A stretch of 64,000 nt of DNA, taken from NCBI RefSeq assembly GCF_030812255.1, contig NZ_JAUSSH010000001.1, positions 496,001 to 560,000 of the forward strand, written 5' to 3'. Below are positions 20,769 through 30,204 of the stretch, piece after piece (positions within the stretch are counted from its first letter, which is position 1; each line of letters opens with the position of its first letter). Source of the DNA: Paeniglutamicibacter psychrophenolicus (lineage in GTDB: Bacteria; Actinomycetota; Actinomycetes; Actinomycetales; Micrococcaceae). The translations under genes and the position numbers were made by a program. The notes below the pieces were generated by a model that saw only the letters and a list, made by a program, of their open reading frames with translations, was not told the DNA's origin and did no database searches.

Positions 20769-22235
20769 ATGGGACTCGAGCACAAGGTCGCGAACCTGTC
20801 CCTGCACGAGGCCGGACGCCACCAGATCCGCCTGGCAGAACACGAGATGCCCGGCCTGATGTCCCTGCGCGCCGAGTACTCGGCGGCGCAGCCGCTGGCC
20901 GGTGCCCGCATCGCCGGCTCCCTGCACATGACGGTGCAGACGGCCGTGCTCATCGAAACCCTCGTCGCCCTGGGCGCGCAGGTCCGCTGGGCTTCCTGCA
21001 ACATCTTCTCCACCCAGGACGAGGCCGCCGCCGCGGTGGTCGTGGGCGCCGGCACCCCCGAAAACCCCGCAGGGGTCCCGGTCTTCGCCTGGAAGGGCGA
21101 ATCCCTGGAGGACTACTGGTGGACCGCCGAACAGATCCTCACGTGGCCGGGGGCCGGGCAGCACCCGGAACTTGGCCCGAACCTGATCCTGGACGACGGC
21201 GGGGACGCCACCATGCTGGTGCACCTGGGGGCGCAGTACGAGGCCGCCGGCGCGGTGCCCGGACCCGAGGCCGCCACAAGCCACGAGCACGCCATCGTGC
21301 TCGACACCCTGCGCGCCTCCCTGGCCGGCGACCCGGGAAAGTTCACCCGCATCACCGCCCGGATCAAGGGCGTCAGCGAGGAAACCACCACCGGGGTGAT
21401 GCGGTTGAACCAGATGGCCGCCGCCGGCACGCTGCTCTTCCCGGCGATCAACGTCAACGACTCGGTGACCAAGTCCAAGTTCGACAACAAGTACGGCATC
21501 CGCCACTCGCTGCCCGACGGGATCATGCGCGCCACCGACGTGCTCATCGGCGGCAAGGTCGTGGTCATCTGCGGCTACGGTGACGTGGGCAAGGGCGCCG
21601 CCGAGGCCATGCGCGGGCAGGGCGCCCGCGTCATAGTCACCGAGATCGACCCGATCTGCGCGCTGCAGGCGGCCATGGACGGCTACCAGGTCGCCCGCCT
21701 GGAATCCGTGTTGGGGCAGGGGGACATCTTCGTGACCACCACCGGCGGCCACGACATCATCACCGCCGCGCACCTGCAGGGGATGAAGGACAAGGCCATC
21801 GTAGGCAACGTGGGCCACTTCGACAACGAGATCGACATGGCCGGCCTGGCCCGGGTCCCGGGCGTGCGGAAGGTCGAGATCAAGGCCCAGATGCACGAAT
21901 GGACCTTCGCGGCCGGGACCGCGGCGGAGCGCTCGGTCATCGTGCTCTCCGAGGGCCGCCTGCTGAACCTGGGCAACGCCACCGGACACCCCTCGTTCGT
22001 GATGTCCACGTCCTTCGCCAACCAGGTGATCGCGCAGATTGAGCTGTTCACCAAGGCCGGCACCGGGGAATACGCCAAGGCCGTCCACGTGCTGCCCAGG
22101 GTCCTCGACGAGAAGGTGGCCCGCCTGCACCTGGCGGCCCTGGGCGTGGAGCTGACCGAGCTGTCCGAGGCCCAGGCCGCGTACCTGGGCCTTGGGGTCT
22201 CCGGGCCGTACAAACCGGAAACGTACCGCTACTGA
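20769..22235 (+). CDS. ahcY: S-adenosylhomocysteine hydrolase
   Basis: Splits S-adenosylhomocysteine into adenosine and homocysteine, relieving product inhibition of methyltransferases; NAD-dependent cytosolic tetramer. The Rossmann motif GYGDVGKG is at 269-276 and the protein ends in YKPETYRY, the canonical C-terminus that reaches into the neighbouring NAD site. Length 488 aa is standard. The ATG at 20769 follows GGGTGGCGGG and is only 12 bp after the Trm112-like gene. A hairpin follows the stop. Confidence 0.97.
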   Translation: MGLEHKVANLSLHEAGRHQIRLAEHEMPGLMSLRAEYSAAQPLAGARIAGSLHMTVQTAVLIETLVALGAQVRWASCNIFSTQDEAAAAVVVGAGTPENPAGVPVFAWKGESLEDYWWTAEQILTWPGAGQHPELGPNLILDDGGDATMLVHLGAQYEAAGAVPGPEAATSHEHAIVLDTLRASLAGDPGKFTRITARIKGVSEETTTGVMRLNQMAAAGTLLFPAINVNDSVTKSKFDNKYGIRHSLPDGIMRATDVLIGGKVVVICGYGDVGKGAAEAMRGQGARVIVTEIDPICALQAAMDGYQVARLESVLGQGDIFVTTTGGHDIITAAHLQGMKDKAIVGNVGHFDNEIDMAGLARVPGVRKVEIKAQMHEWTFAAGTAAERSVIVLSEGRLLNLGNATGHPSFVMSTSFANQVIAQIELFTKAGTGEYAKAVHVLPRVLDEKVARLHLAALGVELTELSEAQAAYLGLGVSGPYKPETYRY

Positions 22236-22242
22236 GCGATGG

Positions 22243-22279
22243 CTCCGGGCGGCCGCCAACCGTGGCCGCCGGAGGGTTT
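22243..22279 (+). terminator. Hairpin after ahcY
   Basis: CTCCGGGCGGCC pairs with GGCCGCCGGAG with one bulged G, followed by GGTTTCC. The T tail is weak. Confidence 0.5.
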
Positions 22280-22408
22280 CCGGTGCCGCCGTGCGCACCG
22301 CGATCCCGGACGTCAACCGACGTTGGCCAGGCAGGTTCCGGACAGGTCACCTTGCCGACACGCGGGGGCCAAAGCCGCCAGTGGGCCCCGGGGGAACCGT
22401 TGGCTCGA

Positions 22409-22502
22409 TAGTCTTGGGACTGTGTGTTTGGCAGTGGTCGGCAAGTGTCCGGTGCTGCCGTGCACCGCACGCGCACCGCATGTCAGAGTTTTGAGGGAGA
22501 AG
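22409..22502 (+). promoter_or_regulatory. Candidate promoter and ribosome site of the TIGR01906 gene
   Basis: TAGTCT at 22409-22414 may be a -10. TTTTGAGGGAGAAGC immediately before the ATG at 22504 gives a good ribosome site. The remaining bases between ahcY and this gene show nothing else clear. Confidence 0.4.
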
Positions 22503-22503
22503 C

Positions 22504-23886
22504 ATGGCTGAGCAGGACGAACCGCAGACCGGCAAGCCGGGTACGCCGGCGACCGCACCGGCAGTGCCCGGTCCCGCTGCCAAGGCCGAGGCGAAGCCGG
22601 CTTCCGGCTCGTTGAGCGCCGCCGCCGCGGCCGCCGCCGCGAAGATCGAGGCCTCGCTGGTGGCAACGCGCGCCGCCGCCGCGCAGAAGGCCGCCAAGCC
22701 GGCCGCCGCCCCGCAGGCAGCTGCCGCGCCGAAGCCCGCAACGTCTTCCCCCGCTGCTCCCGCCGCCGCACCGGCCAAGCCGGCACAGGCTCCGGCAACC
22801 GCGGCTCCTGCGGCCAAGCCCCCGGTCGCCAAGGCCGACGCACCGCTGAAGCCCGCCGCGAAGCCGGCGGCCAAGCCGAAGCCGGAGGAACCCGAGGAGG
22901 TCGAGGACATCATCGCCCAGATCCCGGTGGAACCACTGCCCGAGACCACCAAGGTCTCGGTGTCCACGGCACCGGCAACCGCTGCCGCACCGGTGGGCGA
23001 CGACAAGACCCGGACGCTGCCGCGCCCGGGTGCCGCGGCACCGGGTGCCGGAACGCCTCCGCAAACTGCCTCCGCGATCGCCGAGGCCCGCAGCCGCGTC
23101 TTTGGCGCCTACACCCCGGTGCCCGAGCCGACCCCGGCCGCGCGCGAACGCCGTGCCGCCCGCGAGGCCGCCCTGGATTCCAAGCCTCCGCTGGCCCGCA
23201 CCCTGCAGGTGCTGCTGGCGATTGCCTACCCCTTCATCTTGCTGATCCTCGCCATCCGGCTGATCGCCAGCCCGATCTTCCTCTGGATCGCCTACCAGCG
23301 ACCCGGCTTCCCGGCCGACGGCTTCGGGTTCACCACCGCCGACAGGCTGACCTACGGGTCCTACGGCGTGGACTTCCTGAACAACGTCGCCGACAACCGG
23401 TACCTGGGCGAATTGCGGTTCCCCAACGGCAACCCGCTCTTCCTGGGCACCGAGGTCCAGCACATGGCCGACGTCAAGAACGTCATGTCCTTCACCTACC
23501 TGGGCGGAATCGTCCTGGGCGTCATTGCGGTCATTGCGCTGGCCTACCTGGGCAAGCGATATGCCGGCGGCATCCGCCGCGGGCTCTTTGCCGGATCCGT
23601 GGTGACCCTGGTGCTGCTGGCCGGGCTGACCACCGTGGCGATCCTGGGCTGGGACAGCTTCTTCACCACGTTCCACGAGATCTTCTTCGCCCAGGGCAAC
23701 TGGACATTCAACTACTCGGACACGTTGATCCGCCTGTATCCGCCGCAGTTCTGGGTGGACGCCGCGATCGGCATCGCCGGGCTGGTGGTGCTCACCGCGC
23801 TCATCACGCTGATCCGCACCTGGCCCACGGCCAAGCGCCGCGAGGCCGCACGCCTGCGCCAGGAAAAGCGCGTCTTCGGACTGTAG
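22504..23886 (+). CDS. TIGR01906 family integral membrane protein
   Basis: The first half (about residues 1-230) is an Ala/Pro/Lys-rich low-complexity cytosolic region. Then come a first helix (LLAIAYPFILLILAIRLIAS), an outer loop with the family mark HMADVKNVM, two helices, a loop with FTTFHEIFFAQGNWTF, and a last helix before a basic tail. Family members are normally about 220-250 aa without the long Ala/Pro extension. Function unknown. The ATG at 22504 has GGGAG 5 bases upstream. Confidence 0.83.
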   Translation: MAEQDEPQTGKPGTPATAPAVPGPAAKAEAKPASGSLSAAAAAAAAKIEASLVATRAAAAQKAAKPAAAPQAAAAPKPATSSPAAPAAAPAKPAQAPATAAPAAKPPVAKADAPLKPAAKPAAKPKPEEPEEVEDIIAQIPVEPLPETTKVSVSTAPATAAAPVGDDKTRTLPRPGAAAPGAGTPPQTASAIAEARSRVFGAYTPVPEPTPAARERRAAREAALDSKPPLARTLQVLLAIAYPFILLILAIRLIASPIFLWIAYQRPGFPADGFGFTTADRLTYGSYGVDFLNNVADNRYLGELRFPNGNPLFLGTEVQHMADVKNVMSFTYLGGIVLGVIAVIALAYLGKRYAGGIRRGLFAGSVVTLVLLAGLTTVAILGWDSFFTTFHEIFFAQGNWTFNYSDTLIRLYPPQFWVDAAIGIAGLVVLTALITLIRTWPTAKRREAARLRQEKRVFGL

Positions 23887-23974
23887 CCGCCGCCACGGCG
23901 GACCACGACACGATCCCCCCCCCGGGGGTGCCCCACGGCAGCACCGGGAGGATCTGTGCGTTCCCGGGTGGTTC

Positions 23975-25852
23975 TCAGCGCTCGTAGAGTGCGTCGATCA
24001 CCGCGGAGTAGTCGGCGATGACGCTGGCCCGCTTGAGTTTCAGGGACGGGGTCAGGTGCCCGGATTCCTCGGTGAGCTCGGCGTCCAGGACCGTGAACTT
24101 GCGGATGCCCTCGGCCTTGGACACCGTCTCGTTGGCCGCATCCACGGCCGCCTGGATCTCCGCCAGCACCCGCGGGTGCACCGCTGCCTGCGCCAGCGAA
24201 AGCCCGCCGAGCGAATTGGCGCGGCACCACGGGCCGAGCTCGTCGGGATCCAGCGTCACCAGGGCCGCGATGAACGGGCGGTTCTCACCAACCACGACGA
24301 CCTGGTTGACCAGGCGCGAGGCCCGGATGATTTCCTCCAGCGGGCCCGGGGCCACGTTCTTGCCCCCGGCGGTGACCAGGATGTCCTTCGTGCGGCCGGT
24401 GATGCCCAGGAACCCGGAATCGTCCAGGAACCCGGTGTCCCCGGTCTTGAAGAACCCGTCCTCGTCGAAGGCCTCGGCCGTCGCCCGGGCATTGCGGTGG
24501 TATCCGGCAAAGACTCCGATGCCCTTGATGCGGATCTCACCGTCCTCGGCGATGCGGATCGTGGTGCCCGGCACGGGGATCCCAACCGAGCCCACCCGCA
24601 CGTCCCGGGCCATGTTCACCGTGGCCGGGGCCGTGGTCTCGGTGAGCCCGTAGCCCTCCAACAGGCCGATGCCTGCGCCGCGGAAGAAGTGCGTCAGCTC
24701 GGTGTTCAGTGCGCTGGCGCCGCAGATCGCGTAGCGGACCCGGCCGCCGAACACCGCCCGCAGCCTGGGGTAGAGCACCTTGTTGAACAGGGCGTGCCTG
24801 GCCAGCAGCACGGGGGAGCGGCGGGTGCGATTCCCGCGGGCGCGGGCGTCGGCGGCACGGGAGTATTCGATGGCCACCGACTCGGCCTGGGCGAAGACCT
24901 CTCCCTTGCCGGCGGCCTGCGCGGTGTTGGACGCGGTGGTGCGGATCTTCTCGAAGATCCGGGGCACGGCCAGCAGGAAACCGGGCTTCACCGCGGCCAG
25001 GTCTTCCACGAGGGTGGATGCGGTGGAGGTGTGGGCGATGGTGGAGCCGGCGTGCACGCAGACCTGCTGCACGGCGCGGGCCAGCACGTGGGCCAGCGGC
25101 AGGAACATCAAGGTGCGCTCACCGGTGCCCAGCACTGGGGCCATGTGCGGGGCCAGGTTAACGGCGATCAGGGAAAAATTCGCGTGCGTCATCATGCAGC
25201 CCTTGGGCCGCCCGGTGGTTCCGGAAGTGTAGACCAGGGTCGCCAGGTCCTGCAGGCCGGCCGAGGTCCGTGCGGCCTCGAGTTGTTCGTCGGTGAAGGC
25301 ACTGCGGGAGCCGGCATCCACCAGGTCCCTGAGCCCGGCGGACGGAATGCCCTGCGGATCGGCATCCGTGCCGTCCTCGAAGGCGAGCACCGTGACCTGC
25401 TCGCCGAGGGCTGCGGCGGCCTGGTCGATCACCTGCGCGCGCCGGGGGTCCTCGGCAAAGGCGAGCCGGGCCCCGGAATCCCGGAGGATCCACTCGACCT
25501 GGAACGGGGAGCTGGTTTCGTAGATGGGCACCGACACCGCGCCGGCGAACCAAATGGCCTGTTCGGCCAGCGCCCATTCGTAGCGGGTGGAGGACATGAT
25601 CGCCACGGTGTCCCCCGGGGCGAGGCCGTGGGCGAGCAACGTCTTGGCCAGGGACCGGACCGAGGCCGTGAAATCGGCGGTTGACACGTCGATCCACGAG
25701 GCGCCGCGCTTGACACTGAACAGCGGTGCCGAATCCCCGCGGGCCAGGCGCGCCAGCAGCAGGTCCGTGGTGTTCGAATCCTCGGGCAGGTCAATGATCA
25801 GTCCGGTGCTTGCTTCGCGCATGGTGTGGTGTGTTCCCGTGGTGGTCGTCAT
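23975..25852 (-). CDS. Long-chain fatty acid-CoA ligase
   Basis: AMP-forming acyl-CoA synthetase (FadD15-like) activating fatty acids for degradation or lipid synthesis; cytosolic or membrane-associated, 625 aa. The AMP-binding P-loop YTSGTTGRPKG is at 208-218, with GYGLTET and the late GRTKDILVTAGGKNVAP lid motif. The ATG at 25852 lies close below a pair of palindromes at 25864-25888 that probably hold its operator and promoter. It converges with the TIGR01906 gene. Confidence 0.93.
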   Translation of the reverse strand: MTTTTGTHHTMREASTGLIIDLPEDSNTTDLLLARLARGDSAPLFSVKRGASWIDVSTADFTASVRSLAKTLLAHGLAPGDTVAIMSSTRYEWALAEQAIWFAGAVSVPIYETSSPFQVEWILRDSGARLAFAEDPRRAQVIDQAAAALGEQVTVLAFEDGTDADPQGIPSAGLRDLVDAGSRSAFTDEQLEAARTSAGLQDLATLVYTSGTTGRPKGCMMTHANFSLIAVNLAPHMAPVLGTGERTLMFLPLAHVLARAVQQVCVHAGSTIAHTSTASTLVEDLAAVKPGFLLAVPRIFEKIRTTASNTAQAAGKGEVFAQAESVAIEYSRAADARARGNRTRRSPVLLARHALFNKVLYPRLRAVFGGRVRYAICGASALNTELTHFFRGAGIGLLEGYGLTETTAPATVNMARDVRVGSVGIPVPGTTIRIAEDGEIRIKGIGVFAGYHRNARATAEAFDEDGFFKTGDTGFLDDSGFLGITGRTKDILVTAGGKNVAPGPLEEIIRASRLVNQVVVVGENRPFIAALVTLDPDELGPWCRANSLGGLSLAQAAVHPRVLAEIQAAVDAANETVSKAEGIRKFTVLDAELTEESGHLTPSLKLKRASVIADYSAVIDALYER

Positions 25853-25863
25853 GTGGTGTGGAC

Positions 25864-25888
25864 CATAGTCTATGTTACTGACGAGTAA
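25864..25888 (-). promoter_or_regulatory. Two adjacent palindromes upstream of the acyl-CoA ligase
   Basis: TTACTGACGAGTAA at 25875-25888 is a perfect 5+5 inverted repeat with a 4-bp centre. CATAGTCTATG at 25864-25874 directly abuts it. The TTACT-N4-AGTAA shape resembles operators described for TetR-type regulators of fatty-acid genes. The second palindrome contains the TAGACT hexamer that may be the -10 on the minus strand. Confidence 0.6.
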
Positions 25889-25896
25889 TCAACGGC

Positions 25897-27504
25897 CTAT
25901 CCCCAGCTGGGCATCCAGATGTGGATGCGCCAATTCTCGTACGTGATCATGTCCCCGGTCCACACCGGCAGGAAGAACGCGGACACGGCCACCACCAGCG
26001 CCAGGAAGATCCCCACGCCCCACAGCACACGCCGCCGGTGCCAGGGGACCTGCTTGTCGGTGGGCAGGAACCTGCCCAGCACGTAGGCCAGGGCCAGGAC
26101 CATGAACGGGGCGAAGGGCAGGGTGTAGAAGAAGAACATGGTGCGGTCCGGGTAGGCGAACCACGGCAGGAACCCGGCGGCAACGGCGGCAAGGATCGCC
26201 CCGGCACGCCAATCCCGCGCCCCGATCCAGTAGAACAGCACCAGCAGCAGGGCCAGGGTCGCGGACCACCACATGATCGGATTGGGCAGATCGGTGATCG
26301 CCTGGACGCAATTGGCGCGGGTGCACCCGAATTCGCCGTTGCTGCGCGACTCGTAGAAGAACAGCACCGGGCGACCGGCAAAGAGCCAGCTCCACGGCGA
26401 GGATTCCCAGCCGTGCGGCGAACCCAGTCCCTGGTGGAACGCAAAGGCGGCCCGGTGGTACTCGGCCAGGGAGCGGAACACATCGGGCACCCAACCCCAG
26501 ATGTCCGAGGGGTTTTCCACCGCCCACTGGCGGTAGCGGCCATCGGCGGAGCGCAGCCAACCGGTCCAGGTGGCCAGGTACACCGCCGCGGCCGTGGGAA
26601 TGATCAGCGCGAATGCGGGGATCCCGTCGCGGAACAGCCCGGCGATAACCCAGTGTCGGATCCCGGCGCGGCGCCGTGCCGACAGGTCCCAGAGCACGGT
26701 CATCAGCCCGAAGACGGCAATGAAGGACAGCGCGGACCACTTCACTCCGGCCGCGGCCCCCAGCATCACCCCGGCGACCAGCCGCCAGGGGCGCCACCAC
26801 AGCCATGGCCCGTAGGCCAGCAACCTGTCGGAGGGCCGTGAACCATCCGCAGTGGACAGCGCCCGGGCCAGCTTCGCCCGCCCGTGGAAACGGTCAAGGA
26901 GCAGCGCGTGGAAGCCGGCCAGGATGAAGAACATCAAGAAGATGTCCAACAGCCCGGTGCGGGACATGACGATTTGGTGGCCATCCACCGCGGCCAGCAG
27001 GCCGGCAATCCCGCCCAGCAGCACCGAGGAGAACAGCTTCTGGGCCACCAGCGCGCACAGCAGCACCGACAGCGTGCCAAAGAGCGCTCCGGAAAAACGC
27101 CAGCCCAGCCCGTTGTCGGTCCCGAAAAGCCACATTCCGGCGGCAATCAGCCACTTGCCCAGCGGGGGATGGACCACGAATGAAGCCGATTCCTTGGGCT
27201 CCGGGTGTCCGGAGATGAACGCCTCGTTGGGGTTTTCGCCCCACTCCAGCTCGTAGCCCGCGTGCATCATGGTGTAGGCGTCCTTGACGTAGTAGGTCTC
27301 GTCAAAGATCAGCAGGTGGGGGTGGGCGAGGTTGGTGAAACGCAGCACCGCCCCGAGCATCGCCATGGCCAGCGGAACGATCCAGCCCCAGGCCCCGGCC
27401 CGGTGCAAGGGGCCGGACAAGCGGTCCCCCAGGGCCTGGATCCCGAAGGCGTCGGCCGGGGTCTGGACCCAGCGGCGCGTTCTGTGCATGGAAGCGGTAG
27501 TCAC
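25897..27504 (-). CDS. Dolichyl-phosphate-mannose protein mannosyltransferase
   Basis: GT39 enzyme that transfers mannose from polyprenyl-phosphate-mannose to Ser/Thr of secreted proteins. The catalytic acidic pair is in FDETYYVKDAY in the first outer loop. HPPLGKWLIA, SRTGLLDIFLMFF and GVKWSALSF are typical of actinobacterial PMTs, with about eleven membrane helices. The frame is open to 27645, but the GTG at 27504 lies 7 bases after a TAGAGT hexamer; 535 aa result. An ATG five codons later is the alternative. Divergent from rsmI, an arrangement common in actinobacteria. Confidence 0.93.
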   Translation of the reverse strand: MTTASMHRTRRWVQTPADAFGIQALGDRLSGPLHRAGAWGWIVPLAMAMLGAVLRFTNLAHPHLLIFDETYYVKDAYTMMHAGYELEWGENPNEAFISGHPEPKESASFVVHPPLGKWLIAAGMWLFGTDNGLGWRFSGALFGTLSVLLCALVAQKLFSSVLLGGIAGLLAAVDGHQIVMSRTGLLDIFLMFFILAGFHALLLDRFHGRAKLARALSTADGSRPSDRLLAYGPWLWWRPWRLVAGVMLGAAAGVKWSALSFIAVFGLMTVLWDLSARRRAGIRHWVIAGLFRDGIPAFALIIPTAAAVYLATWTGWLRSADGRYRQWAVENPSDIWGWVPDVFRSLAEYHRAAFAFHQGLGSPHGWESSPWSWLFAGRPVLFFYESRSNGEFGCTRANCVQAITDLPNPIMWWSATLALLLVLFYWIGARDWRAGAILAAVAAGFLPWFAYPDRTMFFFYTLPFAPFMVLALAYVLGRFLPTDKQVPWHRRRVLWGVGIFLALVVAVSAFFLPVWTGDMITYENWRIHIWMPSWG

Positions 27505-27511
27505 CGTCAAT

Positions 27512-27517
27512 ACTCTA
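27512..27517 (-). promoter_or_regulatory. -10 box of the protein mannosyltransferase, leaderless type
   Basis: TAGAGT on the minus strand, 7 bases before the GTG at 27504. Confidence 0.5.
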
Positions 27518-27557
27518 CCGGCGGCCCCCTGCGGGACTTGGAGGCACGCGCGGGCAG

Positions 27558-27563
27558 TAGGCT
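27558..27563 (+). promoter_or_regulatory. -10 box of rsmI, leaderless type
   Basis: TAGGCT, 6 bases before the GTG at 27570; only 40 bp from the opposite-facing -10 of the mannosyltransferase gene. Confidence 0.55.
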
Positions 27564-27569
27564 TGGGGC

Positions 27570-28418
27570 GTGGAAACTCAAGAAACCCCGGGCCAGATCG
27601 TCCTTGCCGCGACCCCCATCGGCAACCTTTCCGACGCGTCCCCACGCCTGATCGAGCTCATGAAGAGCGCGGACATCGTGGCGGCCGAGGACACCCGGCG
27701 CTTCCTGCACCTGGCCACCGGGCTGGGCGTCCGGGTTCCCGGGCGGCTGATCAGCTACCACGAACACAACGAAACCCACCGGCTCACCGAGCTGCTCGAA
27801 CTGGTGGCCGGCGGCGCCACGATTCTGGTGGTCTCCGACGCGGGCATGCCCGCGGTCTCGGACCCCGGGTTCAAGCTGGTCGAGGCCGCAGTGGCCGCCG
27901 GCGTCACGGTCACCGCGGTGCCCGGGCCCTCGGCCGTGCTCACCGCCCTGGCCCTGTCCGGGCTGCCCACCGACCGTTTCACCTTCGAGGGCTTCTTGCC
28001 CCGCAAGGCCGGGGAACGCTCCAAGCGCCTCGAGGACCTGGCCGCCGAGCAACGCACCATGGTCTTCTTCGAGGCCCCGCACCGGCTGGATGCGATGATC
28101 CGCGCGCTGCGCGACGCCTTCGGACCCGAACGCAAGGGTGCCATCGCCCGGGAACTGACCAAGATGTACGAAGAGGTCATCCGCGGGAGCCTCGACGAGC
28201 TGCTGCTCTGGGCCGAGGGCGAGGTCCGCGGGGAAATCGCCGTGGTTGTCGCCGGTGCGCCTGCCGGGGAACCGGCCCGTGCGGTGGACCACGTGGCCCA
28301 GGTGCAGCAGCTGGTCGCCGAGGGCCTGCGGCTCAAGGAAGCGGTGGCTGCGGTGGCCGAGACCGAACGGGTGTCCAAGCGCGAACTCTATGCGGCGGTG
28401 CTCGAGGCCCGCGCCTGA
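27570..28418 (+). CDS. rsmI: 16S rRNA (cytidine-1402 2'-O)-methyltransferase
   Basis: SAM-dependent enzyme methylating C1402 of 16S rRNA. The tetrapyrrole-methylase-like fold shows ATPIGNLSD near the start, AEDTRR, LVSDAGMPAVSDPG and VPGPSAVLTALALSGLP. The product is 282 aa. The GTG at 27570 is favoured by the leaderless promoter. In many relatives metG and tatD follow; here unrelated genes do. Confidence 0.95.
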   Translation: METQETPGQIVLAATPIGNLSDASPRLIELMKSADIVAAEDTRRFLHLATGLGVRVPGRLISYHEHNETHRLTELLELVAGGATILVVSDAGMPAVSDPGFKLVEAAVAAGVTVTAVPGPSAVLTALALSGLPTDRFTFEGFLPRKAGERSKRLEDLAAEQRTMVFFEAPHRLDAMIRALRDAFGPERKGAIARELTKMYEEVIRGSLDELLLWAEGEVRGEIAVVVAGAPAGEPARAVDHVAQVQQLVAEGLRLKEAVAAVAETERVSKRELYAAVLEARA

Positions 28419-28589
28419 GCCCTGCGCCCCGGAATCGCCGTCGGTGCGCCCCTTGGGGTACCTGCACAAAACGGGGGCTGCGTCATAGTGCAGTTGGAAA
28501 TTTACAGTGACTTGCCGCGGCACTAGCGTGGAGACCAACAAGAACCTGCACGTTTCGCAACACCCCACCGTTCAAGGGAGAACGCCCCA

Positions 28590-30074
28590 ATGACCATTAC
28601 CCCCGAGCGCGAAGCCGAACTACTGGCCTCCGTCCCGACCGGTTTGCTGATCAATGGCGAATGGCGCGACGCCTCCGACGGCGGCACCTTCGACGTCGTT
28701 GACCCGGCCACCGGAGAAAAGCTTGCCACCCTGGCCTCGGCCACCTCCGAGGACGCCATGGCGGCCCTGGACGCCGCCGACGCCGTGCAGAAGACCTGGG
28801 CGCTGACCGCACCGCGCGAGCGTGCCGAGATCCTGCGCCGCGCCTTCGACCTGGTCACCGCCCGCGCCGAGGACTTCGCGCTGCTGATGAGCCTGGAAAT
28901 GGGCAAGCCGTTGGCCGAGGCCCGCGGCGAGGTCACCTACGGCGCCGAGTTCCTGCGCTGGTTCTCCGAGGAGACGGTGCGCGACTACGGCCGCTACCTC
29001 ACCACCCCCGAGGGCAAGAACAAGATGATCGTGCAGACCAAGCCGGTCGGCCCGTGCCTGCTGATCACCCCGTGGAACTTCCCGCTGGCCATGGCCACCC
29101 GCAAGGTCGCCCCGGCGATCGCCGCCGGTTGCACCATGGTGCTCAAGCCCGCCAAGCTCACCCCGCTGACTTCCCAGCTCTTCGCCGCCACCATGATGGA
29201 AGCGGGCCTTCCGGCCGGCGTGTTGAACGTGGTCTCCTCCAAGAGCGCCTCGAAGATCTCCGGCCCGCTGATGCAGGACGACCGCCTGCGCAAGGTCTCC
29301 TTCACCGGCTCCACCGCCGTGGGCAAGATGCTCATGAAGGACGCCGCCGACAAGGTGCTGCGCACCTCCATGGAACTGGGCGGCAACGCGCCGTTCCTGG
29401 TCTTTGAGGATGCCGACCTGGACGCCGCCGTCGAGGGCGCCATGGCGGCGAAGATGCGCAACATGGGCGAGGCCTGCACCGCGGCCAACCGCTTCCTGGT
29501 CCACGAGTCGGTGGCCAAGGAGTTCATCTCCAAGTTCTCCGCCGCCATGGGCGCGCTGAAGACCGGCCGCGGCACCGAGGCCACCACCAACGTTGGCCCG
29601 ATCATCGATTCCGGCGCACGCGACGACATCCACGCCCTGGTTGCCAAGGCGGTCGAGGCCGGCGCCGTGGCCGAGACCGGCGGCGCCCCGGTCGAGGGCC
29701 CGGGCTACTTCTACGCACCCACCGTGCTGTCGAACGTTGCCAACGACGCCGAGATCCTGCGCCAGGAGATCTTCGGGCCCGTCGCCCCGGTGACCACCTT
29801 CCGCGACGAGGCGCACGCCATCGAACTGGCCAACGCGTCGGAGTACGGGCTGGCTTCCTACCTCTACTCGCGCGACATCAACCGCCTCCTGCGCGTGGCG
29901 GAGCAGATCGAGTTCGGCCTGGTCGGCTTCAATGCCGGGGTCATCTCCAACGCCGCGGCACCCTTCGGCGGCGTGAAGCAGTCGGGCCTGGGCCGCGAAG
30001 GCGGCGCCGAGGGCCTGGCCGAGTACACCACCACCCAGTACATCGGCATCGCCGACCCGTACGCGGCCCGCTAA
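28590..30074 (+). CDS. gabD: NAD(P)-dependent succinate-semialdehyde dehydrogenase
   Basis: Aldehyde dehydrogenase oxidising succinate semialdehyde to succinate in GABA or related catabolism. The catalytic glutamate is E262 in MELGGNAPF and the nucleophile C296 in MGEACTAANR; TPWNFPLAM and GSTAVGK bind cofactor. FGGVKQSGLGREGG near the end is typical of GabD. Length 494 aa. GGGAGAACGCCCC precedes the ATG. Substrate preference is inferred from similarity, not from neighbours. Upstream, TTACAG and TAGCGT with a 16-bp spacer (about 28501-28528) may be the promoter. Confidence 0.9.
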   Translation: MTITPEREAELLASVPTGLLINGEWRDASDGGTFDVVDPATGEKLATLASATSEDAMAALDAADAVQKTWALTAPRERAEILRRAFDLVTARAEDFALLMSLEMGKPLAEARGEVTYGAEFLRWFSEETVRDYGRYLTTPEGKNKMIVQTKPVGPCLLITPWNFPLAMATRKVAPAIAAGCTMVLKPAKLTPLTSQLFAATMMEAGLPAGVLNVVSSKSASKISGPLMQDDRLRKVSFTGSTAVGKMLMKDAADKVLRTSMELGGNAPFLVFEDADLDAAVEGAMAAKMRNMGEACTAANRFLVHESVAKEFISKFSAAMGALKTGRGTEATTNVGPIIDSGARDDIHALVAKAVEAGAVAETGGAPVEGPGYFYAPTVLSNVANDAEILRQEIFGPVAPVTTFRDEAHAIELANASEYGLASYLYSRDINRLLRVAEQIEFGLVGFNAGVISNAAAPFGGVKQSGLGREGGAEGLAEYTTTQYIGIADPYAAR

Positions 30075-30093
30075 GCGGCCCACCGGCACGCCG

Positions 30094-30170
30094 ACGGCGG
30101 CGCTTCCCGCCCTTCTTCGCCCAACCACCCACCGGTTGGGCACAGGGGGACCAAGGGGCGCCGCCGTTTT
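30094..30170 (+). terminator. Terminator of gabD with a nested hairpin
   Basis: ACGGCGGCGC at 30094-30103 pairs with GCGCCGCCGT at 30158-30167, followed by TTT. Inside the loop CCCAACC and GGTTGGG form a second stem. Confidence 0.7.
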
Positions 30171-30204
30171 CTTGTTGCCCGGGGCGCACCCCGGCCGGCG
30201 ATCC

